Position numbers and translations under genes: made by a program. A stretch of DNA of 64,000 nucleotides, taken from Mesorhizobium sp. RMAD-H1 (GTDB lineage: Bacteria; Pseudomonadota; Alphaproteobacteria; Rhizobiales; Rhizobiaceae). The stretch lies in NCBI RefSeq assembly GCF_014191375.1, contig NZ_JACHWN010000006.1, positions 303,086 to 367,085 on the forward strand, read 5' to 3'. The notes under the pieces are model-generated. The model was not told where the DNA came from. It ran no database searches and saw only the letters and a program-made list of their open reading frames with translations. Below are positions 26,139 to 34,983 of the stretch, piece by piece (position 1 is the stretch's first letter; each line of letters opens with the position of its first letter).

Positions 26139-26978
26139 ATGAACGACGATGCGTTGCTGGTGAAATTCTGGGGGGTACGCGGCAGCATTCCGGTATCCGG
26201 ACCTGAATTCATGCACTATGGCGGCAATACCGCCTGCATCGAATTGCGGTGCGGCGGGCATACGCTTTTCCTCGATGCGGGCTCCGGGCTGCGTCCGGCC
26301 GGCGAGGCTTTGCGGGCGGCAGGGGCCAGCGACATCGACCTGTTCTTCACCCACTCCCATTACGACCACATCATCGGCTTCCCGTTCTTCATGCCAATCT
26401 ATGATCGGAACGCCCAAGTTACCGTATGGTCGGGACATCTCGCCGGGCAGATGACGACGCGGCAGATGCTGAGCGAATTCATGCTCCCGCCCTGGTTTCC
26501 GGCAAAGCTCGACATGTGCAAGGCCAACATCGCCTGCAAGGATTTCGTCTCCGGCGACGTGCTGCAGCCGCGCGAAGGCATCATAATCCGCACCGGCTCT
26601 CTCAACCATCCCGGCGGCTGCATCGGCTACCGTATCGAATGGGGCGGACGGGCAATCGCCCTGATCAGCGATACCGAGCACGAGCCGGGCCAGCTCGATC
26701 CGGCGGTTCTCGACCTGATCGAAGGCGCCGACCTCGTCATCTATGACTGCACCTATCTCGAAGCCGAAATGCAGCTCAAGCGCGGCTACGGCCATTCCAC
26801 CTGGCAGCAGGGTGTGAAACTCTGCAAGACGGCCGGCGCGCATGGCCTCGCCCTGTTCCACCACGATCCGAAACGCAGCGATGACCAACTCAAGGCCATG
26901 GAGCAACAGGCGAAAGACGCGTTTGCAGGCGCGTTCGCCGCGCGCGACGGGCAGGAACTCAGATTTACCCGCCGCTGA
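26139..26978 (+). CDS. MBL-fold metallo-hydrolase, candidate phosphodiesterase
   Basis: The 279-residue protein has the metallo-beta-lactamase signature H72-S-H-Y-D76-H77, an N-terminal LLVKFWGVRGSIPVSGPEF block typical of the PhnP/RNase Z-like phosphodiesterase branch, and later metal ligands in LISDTEHEPG and ALFHHDPKRSDDQL. Such enzymes hydrolyse phosphodiesters, including cyclic nucleotides in some members. Its place directly after the cyclic-nucleotide-binding gene, with a cyclase gene in the same island, suggests it may degrade the second messenger. AGGGGGCAGG precedes the ATG. The 3' end overlaps the convergent deacetylase gene by 14 bases. Confidence 0.85.
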   Translation: MNDDALLVKFWGVRGSIPVSGPEFMHYGGNTACIELRCGGHTLFLDAGSGLRPAGEALRAAGASDIDLFFTHSHYDHIIGFPFFMPIYDRNAQVTVWSGHLAGQMTTRQMLSEFMLPPWFPAKLDMCKANIACKDFVSGDVLQPREGIIIRTGSLNHPGGCIGYRIEWGGRAIALISDTEHEPGQLDPAVLDLIEGADLVIYDCTYLEAEMQLKRGYGHSTWQQGVKLCKTAGAHGLALFHHDPKRSDDQLKAMEQQAKDAFAGAFAARDGQELRFTRR

Positions 26979-27729
26979 TACATGACTGTTGGGCCGGCAT
27001 CGCGCGCGAAGAGAGCCAGCGGACTCCGTGCCTGGACGTCACCTCGAACAGGCGCTGCATGAAGAGCCACACCGCCTCGTCATGCACCAGGTGGTGGGTC
27101 AGGAGACCGACGGGATCCCCACCGGCGAAAGCGCGCTTCAACTGCACGATGATCTCCTGGATCAGAAGGGCATGATCACGGCAGCCACGCGTGCCGTGCC
27201 AGTCCATCACATCGACATTGCTGTTGATCAGGCGGATCGGTGCGCGCTTCGGCCGCCCGAACACCGAAAGCGCCTTAAATCCCAGCCGGCCGAGATCTGG
27301 TATCAGGCCGGCATCGATCCTGTTCCATGGCGGCACCAGCAGAGGCCAGGCGCGCCCACCATGCAACTGCGTGATCACAGCCAGCCCCCGCGCCAATTCA
27401 TCCAGGACGATAACCCGTGGACGATGCGTCCCCAGTTCCTGCTTCTTCTCGTTCCCAGGCGCATGGTTCTCATGCGCCCAGCCATGGACAACCACCAGGG
27501 CATGTTCCGCGCGAGCAAGCCTCGCCGCCAGCGCTTCTCCTGTGAAAGCGGGGACGACCGCCAATGTGACGGGTACTTCATAGCGCCCCGTCAAATCGAG
27601 CAGCCGGTCAAGCGCCGGCGTCGGTTCGACCGCATCGTCATCCCTCAGCCAGAAATCGGCCACGCGGCCGGCATCGTTCCAGCGCTCAAGCGCCTCGTGC
27701 AACGGTTGCCAGACCGAATCGTCCGTCAT
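26965..27729 (-). CDS. Polysaccharide deacetylase-like protein
   Basis: The 254-residue protein looks like a short NodB-type carbohydrate esterase: a DD pair at residues 30-31 (FWLRDDDAVEP), an H-x3-H region at 82-89 (HGWAHENH) and a PPWNRID motif near residue 133. Those are reduced versions of the metal- and acid-binding motifs. No signal peptide is present, so a cytoplasmic action on a nucleotide sugar or lipid-linked precursor is possible. The stop of the upstream GT4 gene overlaps its start (ATGA at 27726-27729). It may be inactive toward classic chitin-like substrates. Confidence 0.75.
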   Translation of the reverse strand: MTDDSVWQPLHEALERWNDAGRVADFWLRDDDAVEPTPALDRLLDLTGRYEVPVTLAVVPAFTGEALAARLARAEHALVVVHGWAHENHAPGNEKKQELGTHRPRVIVLDELARGLAVITQLHGGRAWPLLVPPWNRIDAGLIPDLGRLGFKALSVFGRPKRAPIRLINSNVDVMDWHGTRGCRDHALLIQEIIVQLKRAFAGGDPVGLLTHHLVHDEAVWLFMQRLFEVTSRHGVRWLSSRAMPAQQSCISGG

Positions 27730-28811
27730 AGGGCGGGCACTTTCGGCAGCATGGCGTTGAGGCGAACGGAAGCGGCTTCGAGAGATCGCTCCTCATGCAC
27801 AAAGCACCGGGCGGCATCGGCCATCGCAATCCGCTCCCGTTCATGTGTCAGCAGCCTTTCGATGGCGGAGGCGAAAGCCTCGACATCGTCCGGCGGGGTC
27901 AGCAATCCGGTCCGCCCGTTGACCACCACTTCAGGCACACCGGCCACATGCTGCGCCACCACCGGCAGGCCGGCTGCCTGGGCTTCGAGATAGGCGAGCC
28001 CGTAGGCCTCGCCGCAGCCCGGCCAGACATAGATACCCGCGCCGGCGAGGATATCCGCCACGGCGGAGGACTCCAGGCGACCATGCCATTCGATCCGTCC
28101 CGGCGCGAAACCGGCGAACAGCGCCGTGACTTCGGCGCGCGCCGGCCCGTCGCCGACCACCGACAGGCTCCAGGGCAGATGGTCGATCCTGCCGAGCGCC
28201 TCGGCCAGCATCCGGTAGCTTGCAAGCTTGTCGCCGGAGCGCATCATCGCCACGCAGACGAGACGCCGCGGATCGGCGGCCGGTTTTGCGGAAAACCCTG
28301 TGATGTCGATGAAGGGCGGCAGCAGATCGAGAACGGCTTCCGGCACCGCATCGGCGAGCCCTTCGCGGTCCCTCCGGGTGAAGCAGATATTGAGCGCCGC
28401 CCGTCCGACCGACCGCGCCACCAGCATTTGCGTCCTCGCCCATAGCCCGGTGTTGCGCCGCCTGGAATAGGAGGCTTCCGCCGTCACGTAAGCAATTCCG
28501 AAAGCGTCCGCCAGACCAGGCCCGATCAGATCAGGCGCTTTGTAATAGGGGTGGTAGGTGAACCAAAGATCCGGCGCGCCCTCGCGCCGCCACAGGGTGG
28601 CCAGCCTCGCGGCCTCCTGCGCTGCCTGCGTCTCAATCCTGGCGAACCGGTCGCGATCGGGATCACGTTGATAAGTGGAAAGCGCCGAGGCCAGTTCGAC
28701 GCAATGGCCGTCCCGCTCCAATGCCCCGATCAACAATCGCGCCATCTGCCGGTCGCCCGAGGGAACCGGATGGGTGGGCGGTTTCATGGTCGCGTGAAAG
28801 GCAATTCGCAT
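27726..28811 (-). CDS. GT4-family glycosyltransferase
   Basis: The 361-residue protein has a group 1 glycosyltransferase layout: MRIAFHATMKPPTHPVPSGDRQMARLL near the start, a VCVAMMRSGDKLASYRMLAEALGRI second-domain start, and GCGEAYGLAYLEAQAAGLPVVAQHVAGVPEVVVNGRTGLLTPPDD as the donor site. The frame continues for 59 codons upstream, but the ATG at 28811 matches the family start and the rest overlaps the divergent DUF3095 leader. It pairs with the deacetylase-like gene downstream and diverges from the gene at 28906. Confidence 0.88.
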   Translation of the reverse strand: MRIAFHATMKPPTHPVPSGDRQMARLLIGALERDGHCVELASALSTYQRDPDRDRFARIETQAAQEAARLATLWRREGAPDLWFTYHPYYKAPDLIGPGLADAFGIAYVTAEASYSRRRNTGLWARTQMLVARSVGRAALNICFTRRDREGLADAVPEAVLDLLPPFIDITGFSAKPAADPRRLVCVAMMRSGDKLASYRMLAEALGRIDHLPWSLSVVGDGPARAEVTALFAGFAPGRIEWHGRLESSAVADILAGAGIYVWPGCGEAYGLAYLEAQAAGLPVVAQHVAGVPEVVVNGRTGLLTPPDDVEAFASAIERLLTHERERIAMADAARCFVHEERSLEAASVRLNAMLPKVPAL

Positions 28812-28905
28812 CGGTCGAAATCTATCGTCAGGAAATCGCTGCAAGTCAACGTCGCACGGCATTTCGCTGGTCCGCGTTCGATCGCAATATGCTAAATTAT
28901 AAGCC

Positions 28906-30063
28906 ATGGAGAAGCCAGCCGTGCCTGAATCATTCCTCGACGGTCTGCCAGCCTTGCGGGCATTCGAAAGCGTGGCCGATATCGACAATTACCGGCCACT
29001 CCCCGCCGGCTGGGCGCTGGCACTGGCCGATATCGTCGATTCGACCGGAGCAGTGGCCGCCGGCCGCTACAAAGCCGTCAACATGGCAGGCGCCAGCGTC
29101 ATCTCCGCGCTGCTCAACGCGCTCTCCCGGCGCGATCTTCCTTTCGTGTTCAGCGGCGACGGGGCGCTGGTGGCCATTCCGCCTGAGGGGATCGAGATCG
29201 CCCGCAATACGCTGGCGGCCGTTCAGACCTGGGTCGCGGAGGAGCTGGGCATGAGCATGCGCGCGGCGCTGGTGCCGATCGAGGATATCCGCTCCGAGGG
29301 TCTCGACGTGCTGGTTGCCCGGTTCCAGCCTTCCGAGGAGGTGTCCTATGCCATGTTCGCCGGCGGCGGCGGCAATTGGGCGGAAGCCCGGATGAAGGCC
29401 GGTCAATACCGGGTCGGACCTGCGCCGAAAGGAGCGAGGCCGGATCTGACCGGCCTTTCATGCCGCTGGAGCCCGATCCAGGCCACGCTCGGCGATATCG
29501 TCTCCATCATCGCCGTGCCGGGACCGGCGCGTGACAGACGCGCCTTCCAGGCGCTGGTTTCCGATCTCATCGCCCTGACCGGACGAGAGCGGCGCGGCGG
29601 CCATCCGTTACCGGCGCAGGGTCCTGAATTCGGTTTCTCGCCGCAGGGGCTCGATATCGAGACCCGTGCGAATGCGCCGGCCGGCCGGCGGTGGCATTCA
29701 AAGCTGCGGATATCGGCGCTCCTGTTCAGCGCCATCGTCGCCGATAAATTCGGCTGGACGATCGGTGGTTTCAACCCGAAGGCCTACCGGCGCGAGGTGA
29801 CCAGAAACTCGGATTTCCGCAAGTTCGACGATGGTCTCAAGATGACCATCGACGTGGGAGCGGCGGTATTGCGTCAGATCCAAGAGCGGCTGCAGGCGGC
29901 CGAGCGCACCGGCATCTGCAATTATGGGCTGCACCAGCAGAAATCGGCGCTGATGACATGTATCGTCGCCTCGCCGCTACAGCGTGACCACGTCCATTTC
30001 ATCGACGGCGCGGCCGGCGGCTATGCCGTGGCGATGGCGAAACTGAAGGCAAAGCTGGCTTGA
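28906..30063 (+). CDS. DUF3095 protein with nucleotide-cyclase-like N-terminal half
   Basis: The 385-residue protein belongs to DUF3095. Its N-terminal half shows the layout of a class III nucleotide cyclase: ADIVDST with D42 and D45 in the first metal position, SGDGALVAI (D85) in the second, and GGGNWAEARMKAG (N157, R162) at the transition-state position. Spacing of the last pair is one residue longer than usual. The C-terminal half (from about 250) has no function I recognise. It may make or sense a cyclic nucleotide. It stands directly before the nucleotide-sugar dehydrogenase gene, 15 bases apart. Confidence 0.75.
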   Translation: MEKPAVPESFLDGLPALRAFESVADIDNYRPLPAGWALALADIVDSTGAVAAGRYKAVNMAGASVISALLNALSRRDLPFVFSGDGALVAIPPEGIEIARNTLAAVQTWVAEELGMSMRAALVPIEDIRSEGLDVLVARFQPSEEVSYAMFAGGGGNWAEARMKAGQYRVGPAPKGARPDLTGLSCRWSPIQATLGDIVSIIAVPGPARDRRAFQALVSDLIALTGRERRGGHPLPAQGPEFGFSPQGLDIETRANAPAGRRWHSKLRISALLFSAIVADKFGWTIGGFNPKAYRREVTRNSDFRKFDDGLKMTIDVGAAVLRQIQERLQAAERTGICNYGLHQQKSALMTCIVASPLQRDHVHFIDGAAGGYAVAMAKLKAKLA

Positions 30064-30078
30064 GAAACATCGCCCGTA

Positions 30079-31545
30079 ATGCCGGAGAACGACTTGCGGG
30101 AGCGTGTTTTCCGCAATATTCATTTGCGAAGGTCCCCCGGGGACGAGGTCGGTTTCGCCATGGTGGCGGATGATCTGTCCACCTTGATGGAAAGCAGATC
30201 CTTGGACGCCTCTCTATCCGCATTTGATCGCCTTCTGGAACGCATTTCGACCCGTACCGCACGGGTGGGCGTGATCGGGCTCGGCTATGTCGGGCTGCCG
30301 CTTGCCATTGCCGTCGCGCGAGCGGGCTTTCCCGTCTCCGGCTTCGATATCGACGCGGAAAAGGTGGCGCGCCTCAATGGCGGCCACTCCTATATCGAAG
30401 CGGTGGCTTCGGCCGCACTCGCCGAGAAGGTGGCCGACGGCCGGTTCCGCGCCACGGCCGATTTCGCCGAGCTCGCCAATTGCGACGTCATCATCATCTG
30501 CGTGCCGACGCCGCTGACAAGACATCGCGAGCCGGACCTCTCATTCATCACCAACACGGTCGAGGTGATCGCCGGCAATCTGCGCGGCGGGCAGCTCATC
30601 GCGCTCGAATCCACCACCTATCCCGGCACGACCGACGGCGTCATGAAGCCCATCCTGGAGAAGAATGGGCTCCGATCGGGGACCGATTTCTTCATCGGCT
30701 TTTCGCCGGAGCGCGAGGATCCCGGCAACCGCAGCTTCGAAGTCGCGAGCATTCCCAAGGTGGTCGCCGGCGAGGGACCGGAAGCGGCCGCGCTGATGCA
30801 GGCCTTCTATCAAAGCGTGGTGAAGAGTGTCGTCCCCGTCTCCACCACGGCGACGGCGGAAGCCGTCAAGCTGACGGAGAACATCTTCCGCTCGGTCAAC
30901 ATCGCCCTCGTCAACGAGCTGAAGGTGGTCTTCGGTGCCATGGGCATCGATATCTGGGAAGTGATCGAGGCGGCCAAGAGCAAGCCCTTCGGCTATATGC
31001 CGTTCTATCCCGGTCCCGGCCTCGGCGGGCACTGCGTGCCGATCGACCCGTTCTATCTCACCTGGAAGGCGCGTGAATACGAACTGCCGACCCGCTTCAT
31101 CGAGCTGGCGGCGGAGATCAACACCGCAATGCCGCGCCATGTGGTCGACGTGCTTGCCAGGGCGCTCGATTTCCACACCGGCAAGGCGCTGAGCCGTTCG
31201 CGCATTCTCATCATCGGGCTCGCTTACAAGAAGAACGTGCCGGATACGCGCGAGAGCCCGTCATTGCGGCTCATCGAACTCATCGAGGAGCGCGGCGGCA
31301 AGACCGATTTCCACGACCCGCATGTGAGCGAAATTCCCGCGACGCGCGAACATATGGCACTGAAAGGTCGGCGCTCGGTCGAACTGAGCGAAAACGCCCT
31401 GAAACGCTTCGATGCCGTGCTCGTCGCCACCGATCACGACGACATCGATTATAGGGCGATCGCCGACCAGGCGCCGCTGATCGTCGATACGCGCAATATC
31501 TTCGAGCGCCTCGGGCTGGAATGCCGGACATTGGTCAAGGCCTGA
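30079..31545 (+). CDS. UDP-sugar 6-dehydrogenase (WbpA/TviB-type nucleotide sugar dehydrogenase)
   Basis: The 488-residue enzyme has the NAD motif VGVIGLGYVGLPLAIA (residues 63-78), the central dimerisation domain and the catalytic GPGLGGHCVPIDPF with Cys319, and ends in a UDP-binding domain (GLAYKKNVPDTRESPSLRLIE). It oxidises the 6-hydroxyl of a UDP-hexose or N-acetylhexosamine to a uronic acid with two NAD+, supplying acidic sugars for polysaccharide. The start may be 30079 or an internal ATG at 30160 or 30187; relatives start nearer the NAD motif. It supplies donors for the island's glycosyltransferases. It ends three bases from the convergent LysR gene. Confidence 0.93.
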   Translation: MPENDLRERVFRNIHLRRSPGDEVGFAMVADDLSTLMESRSLDASLSAFDRLLERISTRTARVGVIGLGYVGLPLAIAVARAGFPVSGFDIDAEKVARLNGGHSYIEAVASAALAEKVADGRFRATADFAELANCDVIIICVPTPLTRHREPDLSFITNTVEVIAGNLRGGQLIALESTTYPGTTDGVMKPILEKNGLRSGTDFFIGFSPEREDPGNRSFEVASIPKVVAGEGPEAAALMQAFYQSVVKSVVPVSTTATAEAVKLTENIFRSVNIALVNELKVVFGAMGIDIWEVIEAAKSKPFGYMPFYPGPGLGGHCVPIDPFYLTWKAREYELPTRFIELAAEINTAMPRHVVDVLARALDFHTGKALSRSRILIIGLAYKKNVPDTRESPSLRLIELIEERGGKTDFHDPHVSEIPATREHMALKGRRSVELSENALKRFDAVLVATDHDDIDYRAIADQAPLIVDTRNIFERLGLECRTLVKA

Positions 31546-31548
31546 CCT

Positions 31549-32448
31549 TCACGTCATCAATGCCGGTAGCCCGGCCGCCAGCGCATCGACGGCAAGGCGG
31601 GTCTTCAATGGCAAATGCGGCGTCCGCAGCCACAGGGCATAGTTTTCGAAGACATAGGGCGGCAGGTCCGCCAACAGCGGGACAAGCGCGCCTGTGCGAA
31701 CATGATCACGAACAAGCCAGGAGGGCAGCCAGGCGAGGCCCATGCCGGCCGCCGCCGCATCGGCAATCGCGTCGAGATCGTCGAGCCGCAGCCGGGCGGG
31801 CGGCGTGACTTCCGTCGGCGACTTGCCCTCGCGCGGAAACAGCCACGGGTGGATCCAGCCCGGCCGGCTGTAGAGGATCGCCTGATGCCGGTCGAGATCC
31901 TCTATGCGGTCGGGCCGCCCGTGCATCTCGACATAAGATGGCGCGGCGCAGACGACCATGTGATGGTGCGCGATGCGGCGGGCCATCATTCCGGCCCTGT
32001 CCTCCAGACGTCCTGTCCGGACGGCAAGATCATATCCACCCTCGACAAAGTCGACGATACGGTCGCTGAAAGAAAGATCGAGCTCCAGCGCGGGATATTG
32101 CCGCGCGAGCGCCAACAGGATGGGTGCGACACACCGCCTGCCCAACAGCGCGGGCATGGTCATGCGCAGCCTGCCGCGCGGTTGGGAAAGCTGGTCCGTC
32201 ACAAGCGCATCGGCAGCCTCCGCTTCCGCGAGAACCGCCCGGCAGCGTTCATAATAGGCCCGTCCAAACTCCGACAGGCTCTGGCGGCGTGTGGTCCTGT
32301 TGATCAGGCGCACGCCAAGGCGGTCTTCCAGAAAGCGGATATGCTTGCCCACCATCGGTGCGGACAGATCGAGTGCGTCGGCAGCGGCTGCAAAGGAGCC
32401 GAGGTCGACAGCTTTGACGAACACGGCCATGCTGGTAAGGCGATCCAT
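31549..32448 (-). CDS. LysR-family transcriptional regulator
   Basis: The 299-residue regulator has the HTH MAVFVKAVDLGSFAAAADALDLSAP (residues 7-31), a RLGVRLINRTTRRQSLSEFG wing, and a LysR effector domain. It belongs to the large group with DRLTSMAVFVKAV starts that often regulate a divergent oxidoreductase. The divergent gene here is the quinone oxidoreductase-like enzyme at 32550. Its ligand is unknown. It is convergent with the nucleotide-sugar dehydrogenase gene. Confidence 0.9.
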   Translation of the reverse strand: MDRLTSMAVFVKAVDLGSFAAAADALDLSAPMVGKHIRFLEDRLGVRLINRTTRRQSLSEFGRAYYERCRAVLAEAEAADALVTDQLSQPRGRLRMTMPALLGRRCVAPILLALARQYPALELDLSFSDRIVDFVEGGYDLAVRTGRLEDRAGMMARRIAHHHMVVCAAPSYVEMHGRPDRIEDLDRHQAILYSRPGWIHPWLFPREGKSPTEVTPPARLRLDDLDAIADAAAAGMGLAWLPSWLVRDHVRTGALVPLLADLPPYVFENYALWLRTPHLPLKTRLAVDALAAGLPALMT

Positions 32449-32549
32449 ATTCGAAACTTATGGTTTTTACTGTTCTTCCAAAAGCGCCATTTATCGCGAA
32501 ATCACCCGTTGTCATAGCCTAATTCAAATCAATTCTTTTGGAGTTTGCT
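32449..32549. promoter_or_regulatory. Divergent promoter region of LysR and oxidoreductase genes
   Basis: The 101-base AT-rich spacer lies between two divergent starts, as expected for a LysR-controlled pair. TTGGAG serves as ribosome binding site for the rightward gene. No clear operator palindrome was found by eye. Confidence 0.5.
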
Positions 32550-33539
32550 ATGGCACGCATCGTTCGCTTTCACGAGGAGGGAGGCCCCGAGGTTCTCCGC
32601 ATTGAAGAGATCGATCTTCCCCGCCTCGGTCAGGGTGAGGTTCGGATCCGCGTCAGGGCTCTGGGCCTCAACCGGGCCGAAGCATTGCTGCGTTCGGGCA
32701 CCTATATCGAAAAGCCGGCCTTACCGTCGGGTCTCGGCCTTGAGGCCGCCGGCATCATCGAAGAGGTCGGCCCGGGCGTGGACGGCTTCACGCCAGGCGA
32801 AGCCGTCAGCATCATTCCGCCGATATCGATGGTGCGATGGCCCGCCTATGGAGAGCTCATCACATTTCCCGCGGAATTCGTTGTCAAACACCCGCCCTCA
32901 CTCGGCTGGGTATCGGCGGCGGCCGTCTGGATGCAATATCTCACCGCCTACGGTGCGCTGATCGACATTGCCGGGCTCAACAGCCGGGACTTTGTCGTCG
33001 TCACAGCAGCATCGAGCAGCGTCGGTCTCGCCGCGATCCAGATCGCCGGCATGGTCGGCGCACCCACCGTCGCGGTCACGCGGACCTCAGCCAAAAAGCA
33101 GGCCCTGCTCGAAGCCGGCGCCGGTCACGTTATCGCATCCGCCGAGGAGGACCTGGAAAAACGGCTGAAAGAAATCACAGGCCCGGAAGGCGCGCGCGTC
33201 GTCTTCGACCCGATCGGCGGCCCGATATTCGAACCGCTGACGGCTGCGATGGCGAAAGGTGGCATTCTCATCGAATATGGCGGCCTGAGCCCCCAGCCAA
33301 CACCTTTCCCGCTCTTCACCGTCTTGAGCAAGTGCCTGACGCTGCGGGGCTATCTCGTCCACGAGATCATCGGTGATGCAAAACGGCTGGACGCCGCAAA
33401 GACCTTTATCCTCAGGGGTCTGCAATCGGGTGCGCTGGAGCCCGTCATTGCCAGGACTTTTCCTTTCGAGCAGATCGTCGAGGCGCACCGGTTTCTGGAA
33501 TCGAACGAACAGTTCGGCAAAATCGTCGTCACGATATGA
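32550..33539 (+). CDS. Zinc-independent quinone oxidoreductase-type medium-chain dehydrogenase
   Basis: The 329-residue protein has the MDR layout: an N-terminal GroES-like domain (EVRIRVRALGLNRAEALLRSG, LEAAGIIEEVGPGVDGFTPGE) and an NADPH-binding Rossmann domain (VVTAASSSVGLAAIQIAGMVG). Zinc-ligand cysteines are missing, which suits the quinone oxidoreductase branch, acting on enones or quinones with NADPH. The ATG at 32550 follows TTGGAG; the ORF also offers an upstream codon at 32538. Its role is probably detoxification and unrelated to the glycan genes. Confidence 0.88.
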   Translation: MARIVRFHEEGGPEVLRIEEIDLPRLGQGEVRIRVRALGLNRAEALLRSGTYIEKPALPSGLGLEAAGIIEEVGPGVDGFTPGEAVSIIPPISMVRWPAYGELITFPAEFVVKHPPSLGWVSAAAVWMQYLTAYGALIDIAGLNSRDFVVVTAASSSVGLAAIQIAGMVGAPTVAVTRTSAKKQALLEAGAGHVIASAEEDLEKRLKEITGPEGARVVFDPIGGPIFEPLTAAMAKGGILIEYGGLSPQPTPFPLFTVLSKCLTLRGYLVHEIIGDAKRLDAAKTFILRGLQSGALEPVIARTFPFEQIVEAHRFLESNEQFGKIVVTI

Positions 33540-33618
33540 CGGAGAAGTTATCCGGCCCGGAGGGGCGCATTGCCGGGACTATCTTGTAATTTCAGCGACT
33601 GAACGATAGCTTTTCGGC

Positions 33619-34983
33619 ATGAGCACACCACAATCCGAGATTTCCGGCATATTGATGGATAAGGTCGCCGACTGGCTGACCGAATCCTCGCAGGGCGGTG
33701 CCGATCTCAAGACCATCGTCAGGGGATTTTGCGAACGGCTTGCCGCGGCCGGGTTGCCGCTCGCGCGGGTGCATCTGAGCTTTTCGATGCTGCACCCGCT
33801 TTATGATGCGCTGAGCTTCACCTGGCGGCGCGGCCAGGGCATGGAGGTCGAAGGCTTCCGGAAGAAGCACTCCGGCCATTCCGACCGTTTCCTGCGCAGC
33901 CCCTATTATCATCTCCTGAGCAATAATCTCGATCATCTACGTCGGCGCATCGATCCGGACGGGCCCTCGGAGTTCCCCGTTTTCGATGATTTGAAACTCC
34001 TCGGCATCACCGACTATCTGGCCTTCGTTCACCCCTTCGGCGGCACTTCCTTCGGCAACAGCTCGACGCAGGGGATGATCGGATCATGGTCGACCGACAA
34101 CCCGGGCGGTTTCAGCGACGGCATGATCGCAGCATTGCTGCGCATGCAGAACCATCTTGCGGTCGCCAGCAAGATGGCCGTCCTGCAGAAGCTTACCGAC
34201 AACATGCTCACCACCTATCTCGGCGGCGATGCCGGCAAGCGCGTGCTGAACGGCCAGATCAAGCGGGGCGAAGGTGATACCATCCGCGCAGCTCTCGTCA
34301 TGGCCGACATGCGCAATTCGACGAGGCTCGCCGAGACGGCCGGCCGCGACCTTTATATCGAGACCCTGAACCAGTATTTCGATGCGATCGCGGCGCCCTT
34401 CAACAGGGCGGGCGGTCAGATCCTCAGCTTCCTGGGTGACGGTTTCCTGGCGGTCTACCCCTGTGAGCGGCATCGAGCACCCTCGGAGGTCGCCTGCCAG
34501 GCCGCGCTCGCCGCAACCCACAAGGCAACGGCGCGGATGGCCGAGCTCAATGCCCGCAGGAGCCAAGAAGGGCTCCCGGAGATCGGCTATGGCATCGGAT
34601 TGCACGTCGGCAACGTCATGTTCGGCAATGTGGGGCTTTCCGACCGCCTGACCTTCTCCGTCTTCGGTTCGGCGGTCAATGAAGTCCAGCGACTGCAGGC
34701 GCTCACCAAGAATTCCCCCTATCGGGTCATCGCCAGCAAGGATTTCGCCAATTATTGCGGCAATGGCAGCTGGGTGACCATCGGCGAGGAGAAGCTGACC
34801 GGGGTCAAACAGAAGTTCACCGTCCTCTTCCCGGATCTGTCGGAGCCGCTTGCCGATGACGATGGCGGCCTCGAGGCGACCTATGACAGGATATCGGACG
34901 CCGAACAGGTCATCCTTTTGCATCGCGACGCCAAGAAACTGCCCTCACCCGACGCGATTCCCGTTGTTAAGGATTTTCGATGA
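33619..34983 (+). CDS. Class III adenylate/guanylate cyclase
   Basis: The 454-residue protein has an uncharacterised N-terminal sensor region (1-200) and a C-terminal class III cyclase catalytic domain (about 220-410). Metal aspartates are D230 (MADMRNSTR) and D274 (FLGDGFLAVY), and the transition-state pair is N354/R358 (SAVNEVQRL). The residues that normally choose the base, Lys and Asp, appear as Ser and Thr, so ATP or GTP preference cannot be predicted. It makes a cyclic nucleotide that the binding protein at 25651 could sense. Its stop overlaps the start of the polysaccharide lyase gene (ATGA). Confidence 0.9.
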   Translation: MSTPQSEISGILMDKVADWLTESSQGGADLKTIVRGFCERLAAAGLPLARVHLSFSMLHPLYDALSFTWRRGQGMEVEGFRKKHSGHSDRFLRSPYYHLLSNNLDHLRRRIDPDGPSEFPVFDDLKLLGITDYLAFVHPFGGTSFGNSSTQGMIGSWSTDNPGGFSDGMIAALLRMQNHLAVASKMAVLQKLTDNMLTTYLGGDAGKRVLNGQIKRGEGDTIRAALVMADMRNSTRLAETAGRDLYIETLNQYFDAIAAPFNRAGGQILSFLGDGFLAVYPCERHRAPSEVACQAALAATHKATARMAELNARRSQEGLPEIGYGIGLHVGNVMFGNVGLSDRLTFSVFGSAVNEVQRLQALTKNSPYRVIASKDFANYCGNGSWVTIGEEKLTGVKQKFTVLFPDLSEPLADDDGGLEATYDRISDAEQVILLHRDAKKLPSPDAIPVVKDFR

